The notes under the pieces: generated by a model
Told to the model about the DNA's origin: nothing
The model's input: only the letters and a program-made list of their open reading frames with translations
Database searches by the model: none
NCBI RefSeq assembly: GCF_049856295.1
Contig: NZ_JBNDMZ010000003.1
Location: forward strand, 246,266 to 310,265
Reading direction: 5' to 3'
DNA from: JB111 sp049856295
Lineage (GTDB): Bacteria > Actinomycetota > Actinomycetes > Actinomycetales > Actinomycetaceae
DNA: 64,000 nucleotides
Shown here: one piece after another, positions 39,003 through 48,490 of the stretch
How positions within the stretch are numbered: position 1 is the first letter of the stretch
Layout: the number at the start of each line of letters is the position of its first letter
Program-made: the position numbers and the translations under genes

Positions 39003-40331
39003 TCAGGCCGTCCGACCGGTGACGCGCTCGTCCGACGTCGGACGCTCGCCCTGCGGCGAGGGGGCAGGTGACGGTGCGGCGTGCGCGCCGCCCGTCGCGG
39101 CGGTCCGTCCGTGGACGAGGTGGTAAAGCCCGAGGGACACGACGACGACGCCGGCGAGCACGAGGTACATCCCGGCGTAGCCGGTCACGCGCAGGAGCTG
39201 GGCGAGGATGACCGGCCCGACGCCGACGCCGAGGTCGACCATGAAGAAGTGCGTCGAGATGGCGAGGCCCACGCGCCGCATGGGCACCTTGGACACGGCG
39301 ATCGCCTGCAGGGCGGACATGAGCGTGCCGTAGCCGAGGCCCATGAGCGCGCCCGCGACGACGACCATCCAGTCCGCGGTCGCGAGCCCGAGGACGGCGA
39401 GGCCGGCGGCGAACGCGACCACGGCGATGCCCACGACGACGTTGTCGCCCCGTCGGTCCTGCAGCGTGCCCATGAAGAAGAACCGGGTGAGGAACATGAC
39501 GACCGCGTAGACGAGGAAGAACGCGCCGGCGCCCGCGACGAGGTTCGCTGCCTCCGCGTAGGAGTTGAGGTAGGTGAGCACGCCCGAGTACGCGATCGCC
39601 ATGACGAGCATGAACGAGGCGATCGGCAGGACGGCGGGATGGAGCATCTGGGCCGGGTCGAGGCGGCGCATGCGGGCGCGCTCGTCGTCGGGGATGGGCT
39701 CGTCCTGGGTGCGCAGGAACAGGGAGACGACCATCGCGAGGACGGCCGCCGCGGAGGCGACGACGAACATCGCGGTGGCGCCGGGCCCGTTCCACAGCAT
39801 CAGGCCGAGGAAGGGGCCGACCGCCGTCGCGAGCGTCATGCTGAGCGAGAAGTAGCCGGTGCCCTCGGCGCGCCGGACGGCCGGGATGACGGACTGCGCG
39901 ATCGCCATCGCCGCGGTGCTGGCCAGCGCGAACGCCACGCCGTGGATCGCGCGGACCGCGAGGAGCAGGCCGAGCGAGTCGACGAGCAGGTAGGCCAGCG
40001 ACGCGACGACGAACGCGATGAGCGACCAGGTGAGGACGCGCCGCTTCCCGAGGAGGTCACCGAGCCACCCGGCGAAGAGGCGCGCGACGGTCGAGCCGAT
40101 GACGAAGATCGAGGACGCGAGGCCGCTGGCCGTCTCCCCCGCCGCGAACCGGTCGACGGCGTACATCGCCATCGTCGTGACGAGGAAGTAGAAGACGAAG
40201 GCGAGGAGGAAGTTGACGATCCACGCGAGGACGAGGTCGGCCGTCCAGAGGCGGACCCTGCCGGCCGGTCGCGTGGGGGACGTGCCGTCCGCCGTCGTGC
40301 CGTCCGCCGCCTGCGCGCGCTCGTCGACCAC
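39003..40331 (-). CDS. MFS transporter
   Basis: 442 residues from GTG 40331, twelve predicted helices. Signature between helices 2 and 3 is GWLGDLLGKRRVLTWS. Drug- or metabolite-efflux type by general appearance; substrate unknown. Convergent with the zinc-ribbon gene; divergent from the LigD-type gene across 261 bp. Confidence 0.92.
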   Translation of the reverse strand: MVDERAQAADGTTADGTSPTRPAGRVRLWTADLVLAWIVNFLLAFVFYFLVTTMAMYAVDRFAAGETASGLASSIFVIGSTVARLFAGWLGDLLGKRRVLTWSLIAFVVASLAYLLVDSLGLLLAVRAIHGVAFALASTAAMAIAQSVIPAVRRAEGTGYFSLSMTLATAVGPFLGLMLWNGPGATAMFVVASAAAVLAMVVSLFLRTQDEPIPDDERARMRRLDPAQMLHPAVLPIASFMLVMAIAYSGVLTYLNSYAEAANLVAGAGAFFLVYAVVMFLTRFFFMGTLQDRRGDNVVVGIAVVAFAAGLAVLGLATADWMVVVAGALMGLGYGTLMSALQAIAVSKVPMRRVGLAISTHFFMVDLGVGVGPVILAQLLRVTGYAGMYLVLAGVVVVSLGLYHLVHGRTAATGGAHAAPSPAPSPQGERPTSDERVTGRTA

Positions 40332-40592
40332 TGCTGACCATCCGTTCCCGTCTCGGCTCGCCCGGCTCGCGCCGGAGGACCGGTCGGAGGGGTCGGGCCC
40401 GTGGATTCCGGGCCGCCGATGATCCTGACATCGGGTACGCCGTTATGCCGGTCGTGCGAATCCTCACCCCGGTGCCGCTTGCGGGATCTTCGGGCACCCG
40501 CTCGAGCGCCGGCGGGCGGGGCGGGGCGGCCGGGGGTAGCGTCGGGCTCACCATCGGCGGGGCACCGGTCCCCGCACCGAGAGGGGGCCACG

Positions 40593-41717
40593 ATGGCCGA
40601 CCCCGACCGCGACACGGTCGAGATCGACGGCCGCCGGGTGCGTCTCACGCACCCCGAGAAGGTGATGTACCCGTCGACCGGGACGACGAAGCGCGACGTC
40701 GTCGACTACGTCGTCGCCGTGGCTCCCCTCGTCGTGCGGCACGGCGCGGGCCGGCCGGCGACCCGGAAGCGGTGGCCGGACGGCGTCGGGACCGCGCAGG
40801 ATCCCGGCCAGTCGTTCTTCGCGAAGGACCTGCCCGGCAGCGTCCCGCACTGGGTGCCGCGCCGCGAGCAGCAGCACGCCGACCACGTCAACACCTATCC
40901 CCTGCCCGACGACGCCGCGACGCTCGCCTGGTTCGTCCAGATGGGGACGCTCGAGATCCACGTGCCGCAGTGGCGGTTCGGGCCGGCGGCGAGGCAGGAG
41001 CTCCCGCCCGACCGGCTCGTCCTCGACCTCGACCCCGGGGAGGGCGCGGGGCTCGCCGAGTGCGTCGAGGTGGCCCGGCTGCTGCGGCCCCGGCTCGACG
41101 ACCTGGGCCTCACCTCGGTGCCGGTGACGAGCGGCAGCACGGGGGTGCACGTCTACGCCGGGCTCGACGGCTCGGCGACCAGCGACGAGGTGGCCGAGGC
41201 CGCCGCACGGCTCGCCCGCGAGATGGCGGAGGAGCACCCGGACCTCGTCGTCAGCACGATCCGCCGGGACGTGCGGCGCGGGAAGGTGCTCATCGACTGG
41301 AGCCAGAACCGGGCGGCGCGGACCACGGTCACGCCGTACTCGATGCGGGGGCGCACGCGACCCACCGTCGCGGTCCCACGCTCCTGGGACGAGCTCGAGG
41401 ACGCGGACCTGCGCCAGCTGACGATCGACGAGGTGCTCGAGCGGGTGCGGGACGTCGGCGACCCGATGGACGTCATCGCTCCGCTCGAGGGCCGCGCGGG
41501 CACCCGCCACGGCGCCGCGATGCCGGTCGAGGAGGACGGCGACGCAGGGACGACGGAGGACGGCACGGGCACGGGGACCACGGGGGACGGCACGGGCACG
41601 GGGCGCTACGAGGACCGCACGGTCGCCGAGCTGCGGCGCCGCGCGCGGGATCTCGGCCTCCGCGGCTACTCCGACCTGAGGAAGGCGGAGCTCGTCGACC
41701 TGCTCCGCAACCACTGA
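40593..41717 (+). CDS. LigD-type DNA polymerase/primase domain with C-terminal Rho-N/SAP module
   Basis: 374 residues. The archaeo-eukaryotic primase domain (about 1-295) has the metal-binding LVLDLDPGEG (DxD), SGSTGVHVY and the third acidic site in VLIDWSQN. This domain repairs double-strand breaks by non-homologous end joining in LigD; here it stands alone without ligase or nuclease domains and without an adjacent ku. After a Gly-Thr linker with repeated DGTGTG the protein ends in TVAELRRRARDLGLRGYSDL-RKAELVDLLRNH, the module seen in the protein at 38457. ATG chosen from GAGGGGG. Confidence 0.92.
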   Translation: MADPDRDTVEIDGRRVRLTHPEKVMYPSTGTTKRDVVDYVVAVAPLVVRHGAGRPATRKRWPDGVGTAQDPGQSFFAKDLPGSVPHWVPRREQQHADHVNTYPLPDDAATLAWFVQMGTLEIHVPQWRFGPAARQELPPDRLVLDLDPGEGAGLAECVEVARLLRPRLDDLGLTSVPVTSGSTGVHVYAGLDGSATSDEVAEAAARLAREMAEEHPDLVVSTIRRDVRRGKVLIDWSQNRAARTTVTPYSMRGRTRPTVAVPRSWDELEDADLRQLTIDEVLERVRDVGDPMDVIAPLEGRAGTRHGAAMPVEEDGDAGTTEDGTGTGTTGDGTGTGRYEDRTVAELRRRARDLGLRGYSDLRKAELVDLLRNH

Positions 41718-41733
41718 CCGACCGCCGGACGTG

Positions 41734-41773
41734 CCGGAGGGGCCGGCCCCCGGTCGGGAGCCGGCCCCTCCGG
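41734..41773. terminator. Terminator hairpin after the LigD-type gene
   Basis: 14-bp perfect stem (41734-41747 with 41760-41773), 12-nt loop, between convergent genes. Confidence 0.75.
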
Positions 41774-41848
41774 GCCGTGCAGGTCGGACGGTCGGTCGAC
41801 CGCCCGGTGCGGGCGCCGGGTGGCGCCCCGGGGTCAGAGCCCCACGGG

Positions 41849-42109
41849 TCAGCGTGCTGCGCGACCCGCGCGGCCACGGACCGCGATGAAGATCGTGATG
41901 AAGACGATCGCGAGCACGACGCCCGCGATCCAGGTGACGATCGTGGAGCCGTCGAAGAGCGAGTCCGCGATCCACCCGCCGGCGAGCGCTCCGAGCGCGC
42001 CGAGGATGATGGTCCACAGGATGCCGAGGTTCTGGTCACCCTTCATGAAGAGCCGGGCGAGGGCGCCCATGATGGCACCGACGACGACGAGAGAGATGAA
42101 CGACCACAT
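41849..42109 (-). CDS. GlsB/YeaQ/YmgE family stress membrane protein
   Basis: 86 residues with three helices and the glycine-rich GAIMGALARLFMKGDQNLGI signature of transglycosylase-associated proteins. Inner-membrane protein of the stress response, function unresolved. ATG 42109 follows AGGAGGC. Its place beside the sigma/WhiB/LigD block supports a stress link. Confidence 0.92.
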   Translation of the reverse strand: MWSFISLVVVGAIMGALARLFMKGDQNLGILWTIILGALGALAGGWIADSLFDGSTIVTWIAGVVLAIVFITIFIAVRGRAGRAAR

Positions 42110-42289
42110 GATGTGCCTCCTTGTCCGGGGGCCGGTGGGCAGCCCCCTGTTGTGACAGCGGGCCTACTGTTGCACCATCTGCGCACAACCGCACGCAGGC
42201 GCGGCGAGGGGAAAGTCACGGTTCGGCACCGCGTTATCGGGAGGCCCCCGCACGGTCGCCCGCCGGACATCTCGTCCTTCTCGGCGCGA

Positions 42290-43270
42290 TCAGGCCTTCT
42301 CGGACCCCGGCCGACCCTGCCGCGGCGGCGCTGGGCGGCTTGCAAGCCCCACGGCGACCGAGACCATGACGAGCCCGGCGATCTCGGCGGCGTTGGGCAC
42401 CTGCCCCAGCAGGACGAGTCCCACGAGCAGCGACGTCACGGGCAGCAGCGAGCTGAGCAGGGCGAACATCGCCGCGGTGAGCCGCCGGAACGCGACCTGG
42501 TCGATGACGTAGGGCACCACCGAGGACAGCACGGCCACGGCGACGACGAACAGCAGGTTCTCCGGCCGGAACAGCGGGCCCGACCCGGGCAGCCCGACCG
42601 GCGCGTACACCACGGCGGCGATCGCCAGCCCGACGGCGAGCGTGTCCGCCCCCGGCACCCGCGCGGCCTGACGCTGGCCGACGAACATGTACATCGCCCA
42701 CGTCGCCCCCGCCAGGAGCGCGTAGATCGTGCCGACGAGCTGGTCGGGGTCGGTGAGGTCGACCCCGAGGCCGCCGATCGTCGCCACGCCCGCGAAGGCG
42801 AGCACGACCGCCGCCCGGGCGAGCCACCCGCGGCCCCCGATCGCCGCGAGGATCACGGGACTGAGGTATTCGAGGGACACGGCGGTGCCCAGCGGCAGCC
42901 GGGCGATCGACTCGTAGAACAGGAGGTTCGTCCCGCCGAGGGCCAGCCCGAACGCGACGGTCCAGCCGAGCGCCGTCCACGGGTGCTCGCGCGGCCAGCG
43001 CCGCCACGGCCGACGCCACGCCACGAGGATGAGCGAGGCGACGAGGATCCGCCCCCAGCCGACGGCGAGCGCCGGCGAGGACGCGAACAGCCCGACGGCG
43101 AGCCCCGAGCCGACGTAGCTCGACGTCCCCGACATGAGGAAGTACACCGGCGGCGGCACCTTGCCCACCGCGCGGGAGAGCGCCCCGCCTCGGCCGGGAC
43201 CGCCGCGCGAACCGCCGGGCGGTCCGCCGGGTGCGCCGTCCGGCGTCGTCGGGCCGGGTGTCCCGCTCAC
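42290..43270 (-). CDS. EamA/DMT family transporter (RhaT-like)
   Basis: 326 residues from GTG 43270; ten predicted helices in two EamA repeats, after a 35-residue Gly/Pro-rich N-terminal tail. Probably exports amino acids or related metabolites. Its GTG overlaps the stop of the AEC gene (GTGA). Last gene of a four-gene coupled run that starts with msrB. Confidence 0.9.
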   Translation of the reverse strand: MSGTPGPTTPDGAPGGPPGGSRGGPGRGGALSRAVGKVPPPVYFLMSGTSSYVGSGLAVGLFASSPALAVGWGRILVASLILVAWRRPWRRWPREHPWTALGWTVAFGLALGGTNLLFYESIARLPLGTAVSLEYLSPVILAAIGGRGWLARAAVVLAFAGVATIGGLGVDLTDPDQLVGTIYALLAGATWAMYMFVGQRQAARVPGADTLAVGLAIAAVVYAPVGLPGSGPLFRPENLLFVVAVAVLSSVVPYVIDQVAFRRLTAAMFALLSSLLPVTSLLVGLVLLGQVPNAAEIAGLVMVSVAVGLASRPAPPRQGRPGSEKA

Positions 43271-44187
43271 GACAACAGCCCGGTCGCGGCGACGATGACG
43301 GGCACGCACGCCACGCTGGTGACGAGGATCGCGCGGCGGGCGAGGTCGACGTGGGCCTCGTAGCGCATGGCGTAGACGAAGACGTTCTGGGCCGTGGGCA
43401 GGGCGGCCACGACGACGACGCCGAGCAGCACGTCGCCCTCGAGGCCCGCGACCGGCCCGCCGATCACCCAGGCGAGGAACGGTCCGAGAGCGAGGCGCAT
43501 GGCGATCGCCGTCCACACCACCGGGGTCGGTTCCCGGTCCGGCCCGCTGCCGCCGCCGTGGATCGACAGGCCGAACGCGACGAGCAGCATCGGCACCGTC
43601 ATGTCGGCGAGCATCTGGACGGGCTGCGCGAGCACGGTCGGCAGCTCGAGGCCGGTGAACGACAGGACGAGGCCCGCGATCACGCCGAGCACCGGAGGGG
43701 AGAGCACCGGGGTGACGACCCGCCGCCAGCCGGAGCCGGAGCGGCCGGTGAACCGGTCGAGCAGGGCGCAGCTGAGCGGCGCGAGCACGAGGAGCTGCAG
43801 CATCATCGCGGGCACCACGGGCGCGGCCGTACCGACGGCGAGGACGAGGATCGGCAGCCCGATGTTGCCCGCGTTGACGTAGGACGCGGACAGGGCGCCG
43901 ACCACCGTCCCGGCGGCGTCGACCCTGAGGATCGTCCGGGCCACGACGACGAAGAGCGCCGCGACGAGCAGCGCCGTGACGATCGTGACGACGGAGGCGA
44001 GCGAGAGGACGTGCGCGACGTCGGCCGTCGCGACCGTCGTCAGCATGAGCATGGGCACGCCCACGTGGAAGACGACGGTGCTCAGGGTGTCGGCGCCGCC
44101 CTTCCCGACGACGCCGGTGCGCGCGAGCACGTAGCCCACGACGACGATGAGGGTGAGGCCGGCGAACCCGGTGACGACCCCGGTCAC
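43267..44187 (-). CDS. AEC (auxin efflux carrier) family transporter
   Basis: 306 residues from GTG 44187; ten helices with the central break typical of AEC carriers (ASYVNAGNIGLPILVLAVG in helix 4 and LPTAQNVFVYAMRYE near the end). Exports organic anions; substrate unknown. Overlaps both neighbours by four bases (GTGA). Confidence 0.92.
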   Translation of the reverse strand: MTGVVTGFAGLTLIVVVGYVLARTGVVGKGGADTLSTVVFHVGVPMLMLTTVATADVAHVLSLASVVTIVTALLVAALFVVVARTILRVDAAGTVVGALSASYVNAGNIGLPILVLAVGTAAPVVPAMMLQLLVLAPLSCALLDRFTGRSGSGWRRVVTPVLSPPVLGVIAGLVLSFTGLELPTVLAQPVQMLADMTVPMLLVAFGLSIHGGGSGPDREPTPVVWTAIAMRLALGPFLAWVIGGPVAGLEGDVLLGVVVVAALPTAQNVFVYAMRYEAHVDLARRAILVTSVACVPVIVAATGLLS

Positions 44188-45119
44188 GAGGCGCCGGTGG
44201 CGTGCGCGCCGGCGACCCGGGCGTCGGTGATCGTCGCGACGAGCGTGAGGTGGTCCGAGACGGGCAGGCGGTGGACCTCGCCGGAGGCGACCAGGTCGCT
44301 CGTGCCGAGGACGTGGTCGATCTGGCGGTGCGGGCGGCGGGCGGGGAACGTGGGCCCGACGGCGAGGGGCGTGAGCCCGGTGGCGGCCGCGACGTCGTCG
44401 GGGCCGAGGTTGAGGTCGCCGGCGAGGACGTGGGTGCCGGGCAGGGCGGTGAGCCGCTCGGTGACGGTGCGGAGCTGGGCACGCGCGGCGTCGGCGCGGG
44501 TGCTCAGGTGCGTGGCGGCCACGGCGAGCGGGCCGCCGGGGGCGTCGATCTGGGCGGCGAGCGCGACGCGGGCCTCGTCGCGCCGGAGCACGCGCGGGCC
44601 GACGCGGAGGACGGGGCCGCCCTGCGCGAGCGGGTGGCCGGGGCGCAGGAGCCGCAGCTCGGCGGGGAAGCTCCATGCGTGCCAGGCGCGCACGGGCAGC
44701 CGGCTGAGCAGCGCGACGCCGTAGCCCGGCTGCCACACCGCCGGCGCGACGAGCGGGCGGAGGCGGGGGCCGCCGCGCGGGCCGACCTCGGCGGCGGCGA
44801 GGCGCCACCACGACGTGCCGAGCATCCGCGCGAGCACCCGGGCCTGGTCGACGTAGCGCGAGCGCCGCTGACCGCGGTCGACCTCCTGGAGCGCGACGAC
44901 GTCGAGGTCGAGCGCCGCGAGGGCCCGGCCGGCGGCGACGAGCGACGCGTGGTCGGGGTGGAGCGCGCAGGCGCCGGCGCGCGCGGGCGCGGTGCCGGTG
45001 GGCGTGGTACTGGTGGGCGCGGTGCCGACGTCGGCGGGCAGGCGGGGGCCTCCCCCGCTCGCCGGCGTGCCGTGCTGGAGGTTGACCGTGGCCACCCGGA
45101 TCGGGCGGCCGGCCGTCAC
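44184..45119 (-). CDS. Endonuclease/exonuclease/phosphatase family protein
   Basis: 311 residues from GTG 45119. EEP fold motifs: VNLQHG (metal), ALQEVD (catalytic Glu), THLS, AGDLNL and VSDHL (catalytic Asp-His). No signal peptide, so probably intracellular hydrolysis of a phosphodiester or phosphomonoester. A Thr/Pro/Ala-rich insertion near residue 35 is variable. Overlaps msrB and the AEC gene by four bases each. Confidence 0.9.
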   Translation of the reverse strand: MTAGRPIRVATVNLQHGTPASGGGPRLPADVGTAPTSTTPTGTAPARAGACALHPDHASLVAAGRALAALDLDVVALQEVDRGQRRSRYVDQARVLARMLGTSWWRLAAAEVGPRGGPRLRPLVAPAVWQPGYGVALLSRLPVRAWHAWSFPAELRLLRPGHPLAQGGPVLRVGPRVLRRDEARVALAAQIDAPGGPLAVAATHLSTRADAARAQLRTVTERLTALPGTHVLAGDLNLGPDDVAAATGLTPLAVGPTFPARRPHRQIDHVLGTSDLVASGEVHRLPVSDHLTLVATITDARVAGAHATGAS

Positions 45120-45583
45120 GGTCGCGACTCGGGTGCGACCGCGTCGTCGGCGGTGGGGGCGTCCGCGTCGTCCGCGGGCGCGAAGGTGAGCGAGACCGAG
45201 TTCATGCAGAAGCGGTCGCCGGTCGGGGTCTGCGGGGCGTCGTCGAAGACGTGCCCGAGGTGCGAGCCGCACGTCCTGCAGCGGACCTCGGTGCGGACCA
45301 TTCCGTGGGAGCGGTCCTCGATGAGCTCGACCGCGTCGGAGTCCTGCGGGGCGTAGAAGGAGGGCCAGCCGCAGTGCGCATCGAACTTGGTCTCCGAGCG
45401 GAAGAGCTCGGCGCCGCACGCGCGGCAGGAGTACAGGCCCTCGCGGTGCTCGTCGAGCAGCTCGCCCGTGCCGGGGCGCTCGGTGCCCGCGAGGCGGAGG
45501 ACCTGGAACTCGGCCGGGTCGAGGATCTGCCGCCACTCCTCGTCGGTCCTGCTGACGGCGTAGTCGCCGGTGGAGGTCGTCAT
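45116..45583 (-). CDS. msrB: Peptide-methionine (R)-S-oxide reductase
   Basis: 155 residues. Zinc-binding CRACG and CRTCG pairs, HCGWPSFY, and catalytic Cys in DRFCMNSVSL. Repairs oxidised methionine in proteins. First gene of the msrB-EEP-AEC-EamA run. The 20-residue acidic Ala/Asp-rich C-terminal tail is extra compared with the family. Confidence 0.96.
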   Translation of the reverse strand: MTTSTGDYAVSRTDEEWRQILDPAEFQVLRLAGTERPGTGELLDEHREGLYSCRACGAELFRSETKFDAHCGWPSFYAPQDSDAVELIEDRSHGMVRTEVRCRTCGSHLGHVFDDAPQTPTGDRFCMNSVSLTFAPADDADAPTADDAVAPESRP

Positions 45584-45656
45584 GAGGCCATCGTCCTCCT
45601 CTTCGGCGCGGACGTCACGTCCGTCCGCCCCCGGCCGATGTGGTCGAGAGTGCGGG

Positions 45657-48455
45657 TCAGTCGCCGCCGCCCCCGTCGCCACCCTCGCCGCGGCCGGCGC
45701 CCGTCGCACCGCCGCCGCCGTCCGAGGCGTCGCGGCCGTAGACGACCTCGTGGCCGCGCGGCGGCCGGCCCGACCGGTCGCGGTACCGGCGCGGGGTGGA
45801 CCCGGTGTCGACGCCCGGGGTGGACTCGGGGTCGTCGGCCGGGGCGACCGCGGGATCGTCGGCCGGGGCGACGTCCGCATCGGCGCCGGGCCCGGTACCG
45901 GCACCGCCCGCGGCCCCTCCCGCCGGCTCGACGGCCGCATCGGTCGCGGCGAAGTGCTCGGCGTCCAGTGCCGGCAGCACGGACGTCTCTCCGGAGCGCG
46001 GCGGCTGCACGTCGGCGGGCGGGGCGTCGCCCAGCGCGCCGGTGACCTCGACCGGCCCCTCGACGACCCGCTCGTCGCCGAACGCCTCCGACCCGTCGTA
46101 CACGGCGGCGCGATCGTCGTCGTCGACCACCGGGATGCCACCCGTGGCGACGGAACCGAAGGCGACCGCCGCGGCGTCCGAGGTGTGATCCTCGCCGTCG
46201 ACCGCCTCGCCCTCGCCGGTGGTCGCCGCCCGGCGCCGCTCCACGCCGGCCTCGAGCTCGGCCTGCACGGCCTCGTCGGGCCCGGTGAACTTCGCGCCGC
46301 GCTCCTCGTTCTCGGGGGTGCCCGTGTACATCGAGGAGGCGTGCGCGCCGGTCGTCGTCGTGACCGACGTCGCGTCGGACACGTCGGGCCGTTCCGCCGC
46401 CGACTGCGGCGTGATGACGGGCGGGAGCTGCCCGGCTGCGGCGGCGGAGCGCGCGCTCGGCGCCGACAGCCCGCGGCCGAACCGGTAGACGAGGCTCGTG
46501 CGCAGGGGGCCGAGCGGGAACTCGTCGCGCAGGCCGGGGACGGCGGACCCCTCGGCGGACTCCCCGCGGTTCTGCCACACCATGTCGTCCGGGTAGCCGG
46601 GCGGGTAGACGGCCGCGGTGTTCGCCGAGCCGGCGGAGATCGCCGAGACGGCCGACGTCCGTGTCCGGGCCGTCCACGCCACCGGCCCCTCCGACGCCGA
46701 CGACGCCGAGGGCGCCGCCGCGTGGGCCGCGGACTGGGCCGAGTGCGCCGACTGGGCGGAGGAGGCCGACTGCGCCGACCCGGCGGAGCTCGCGGAGCGG
46801 GCGGACCAGGCCGAGCGGGCCGAACGCGCGGACCGGGGCGATCGTGCCGACCTACCCGAGCGCTCGCCGCGCTCCGCACGCTCACCGCGCTCGCCGCGAT
46901 CCGCCCGCCCCGGACGCCCGGAGCGGGTCGCTCGGCCCCGCTGCCCGTCCGTCGCGCCCGCCGAGGGCGCGCCGGTCCCGCTGGTCCGGGAGTCGGCGTC
47001 GGGGGCGTGGGTCGTGTCCCCCGGGCGCGAGGCGGCGAGCGCCTCCTCGAGGGCCTCGGTGCTCATGACGGTGGTCTGGGAGCCGGTGTCGTCGTGGTGC
47101 CCGACCTGCCCGCGCCGACCGAGCGCGCCGCCGACCTCGCGGGCCCGGCGCCGGTCCTCGCGGGCCGCCCGCCGACGCGCCCGGCGCGCAGCCGACTCGC
47201 GCTGCTTGCGCGCCTCGACCGTCTCCTGCCGGACGACCACGGCCTCCTGCGCCACCTGCTCCTGGTCGCGGTAGCTCTTCTCGATCTCCGCGAGCTCGGC
47301 GAGGTCGGCGTCGAGGTCGGCCTGCTCGTGGACGTCGCGCGGGCGGGGCGGCGTGAGCGCCTCCAACGGCGGCTCGTGGTCCTCGATCCGCGTGCGCGGC
47401 AGCGCGTAGGGGGCGTGGGTCTGGAGGAAGTCGAGGAGCTCCTCGCGCAGGTAGTAGCGCAGGTCGACGAGCGTCCCGGGGTCCTTCGCGGAGACGAGCG
47501 CGCGGACCGTGACGAACCCGCCGACGGCGTCGTACACCTGGAAGATCCCGAGGTTCTTGTCCCACAGCGGCGTGGCGTCGAGGAGGCGCTGCATCTCCGC
47601 GCGCATCGCGGGCACGGGCACGCGCCAGTCGACGTCGAAGGTCACCGTGCCTAGGATGCTCGTCTCGCGTCGGGTCCAGTTCTCGAAGGGGTTGGTCGTG
47701 AAGTGCGACGACGGGAGGATGATCCGCCTGTTGTCCCAGGTCAGCACCACCACGTAGGTGAGGGTGATCTCCTCGATGTAGCCGTACTCGCCGTCGATGA
47801 CGATCGTGTCGTCCACGCGGATCGCGTCTGTGAACGCGAGCTGGATGCCGGCGAACAGGTTGGCCAGCGTGCTCTGCGCCGCGATACCGGCGACGACCGA
47901 CAGCACACCCGCCGAGGCCAGCATCGAGGCGCCGGCCGCGCGGGCCCCCGGGAAGGTCAGCAGCACGATGGCGATGCCGATGATCCAGACGACCACCACG
48001 CCGACGCGGCGCAGCATGACCGCCTGCGTCTGGATGCGGCGCCCGTGGGTGGAGACCTCGCCGCCGCCCGCGCGCTCCCGGACGCCCTTGAGCGCGAAGT
48101 CCTCGGCCACGTTGGCGAGCGCCGCCACGAGCCACGTGACGCTGAGGATGATCGCCACGACGAGCGCATGCTGGATGACCCCGCGCCAGCCCGGCACGCG
48201 CGCGTCCGCCGGGAGCCGCGTGGCCAGGTAGAAGCCGACCATGGTGCCGATGACCATGAGCAGCAGCCGGACCGGCCCCTTGATGCGGGCATAGACGATC
48301 CGGATGCCGGCCCTGCGGCGCGCGAGGAAGCCGAACACGGCGCCGAGCAGCAGCGCGACGACGAGGCCGGCCGCCGCCCCGATGACCGAGCTGCCGGCCA
48401 CCGAGAGGACGTCGAGCGTGGTCTCGATGGCCTGGTCGGTCTGCTCGTCGTCCAT
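45657..48455 (-). CDS. MscS-family mechanosensitive channel with very long disordered C-terminal tail
   Basis: 932 residues. The N-terminal 380 are a normal MscS channel: four or five helices, pore helix with GVLSVVAGIAAQSTLANLFAG and the beta domain (DDTIVIDGEYGYIEEITL). The remaining 550 residues are cytoplasmic low complexity: a charged coiled segment (400-470), an Arg/Gly/Glu block, about 15 S-A-x triplets (46717-46860), and an acidic Ala/Pro/Asp tail. Most MscS proteins stop near residue 300-400. A short hydrophobic motif LGPLRTSLVYRFGRG lies within the tail. Confidence 0.92.
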   Translation of the reverse strand: MDDEQTDQAIETTLDVLSVAGSSVIGAAAGLVVALLLGAVFGFLARRRAGIRIVYARIKGPVRLLLMVIGTMVGFYLATRLPADARVPGWRGVIQHALVVAIILSVTWLVAALANVAEDFALKGVRERAGGGEVSTHGRRIQTQAVMLRRVGVVVVWIIGIAIVLLTFPGARAAGASMLASAGVLSVVAGIAAQSTLANLFAGIQLAFTDAIRVDDTIVIDGEYGYIEEITLTYVVVLTWDNRRIILPSSHFTTNPFENWTRRETSILGTVTFDVDWRVPVPAMRAEMQRLLDATPLWDKNLGIFQVYDAVGGFVTVRALVSAKDPGTLVDLRYYLREELLDFLQTHAPYALPRTRIEDHEPPLEALTPPRPRDVHEQADLDADLAELAEIEKSYRDQEQVAQEAVVVRQETVEARKQRESAARRARRRAAREDRRRAREVGGALGRRGQVGHHDDTGSQTTVMSTEALEEALAASRPGDTTHAPDADSRTSGTGAPSAGATDGQRGRATRSGRPGRADRGERGERAERGERSGRSARSPRSARSARSAWSARSASSAGSAQSASSAQSAHSAQSAAHAAAPSASSASEGPVAWTARTRTSAVSAISAGSANTAAVYPPGYPDDMVWQNRGESAEGSAVPGLRDEFPLGPLRTSLVYRFGRGLSAPSARSAAAAGQLPPVITPQSAAERPDVSDATSVTTTTGAHASSMYTGTPENEERGAKFTGPDEAVQAELEAGVERRRAATTGEGEAVDGEDHTSDAAAVAFGSVATGGIPVVDDDDRAAVYDGSEAFGDERVVEGPVEVTGALGDAPPADVQPPRSGETSVLPALDAEHFAATDAAVEPAGGAAGGAGTGPGADADVAPADDPAVAPADDPESTPGVDTGSTPRRYRDRSGRPPRGHEVVYGRDASDGGGGATGAGRGEGGDGGGGD

Positions 48456-48490
48456 GCCTCCAGGCTAGGGCGCGGGGCCCTGCCCGTGCG

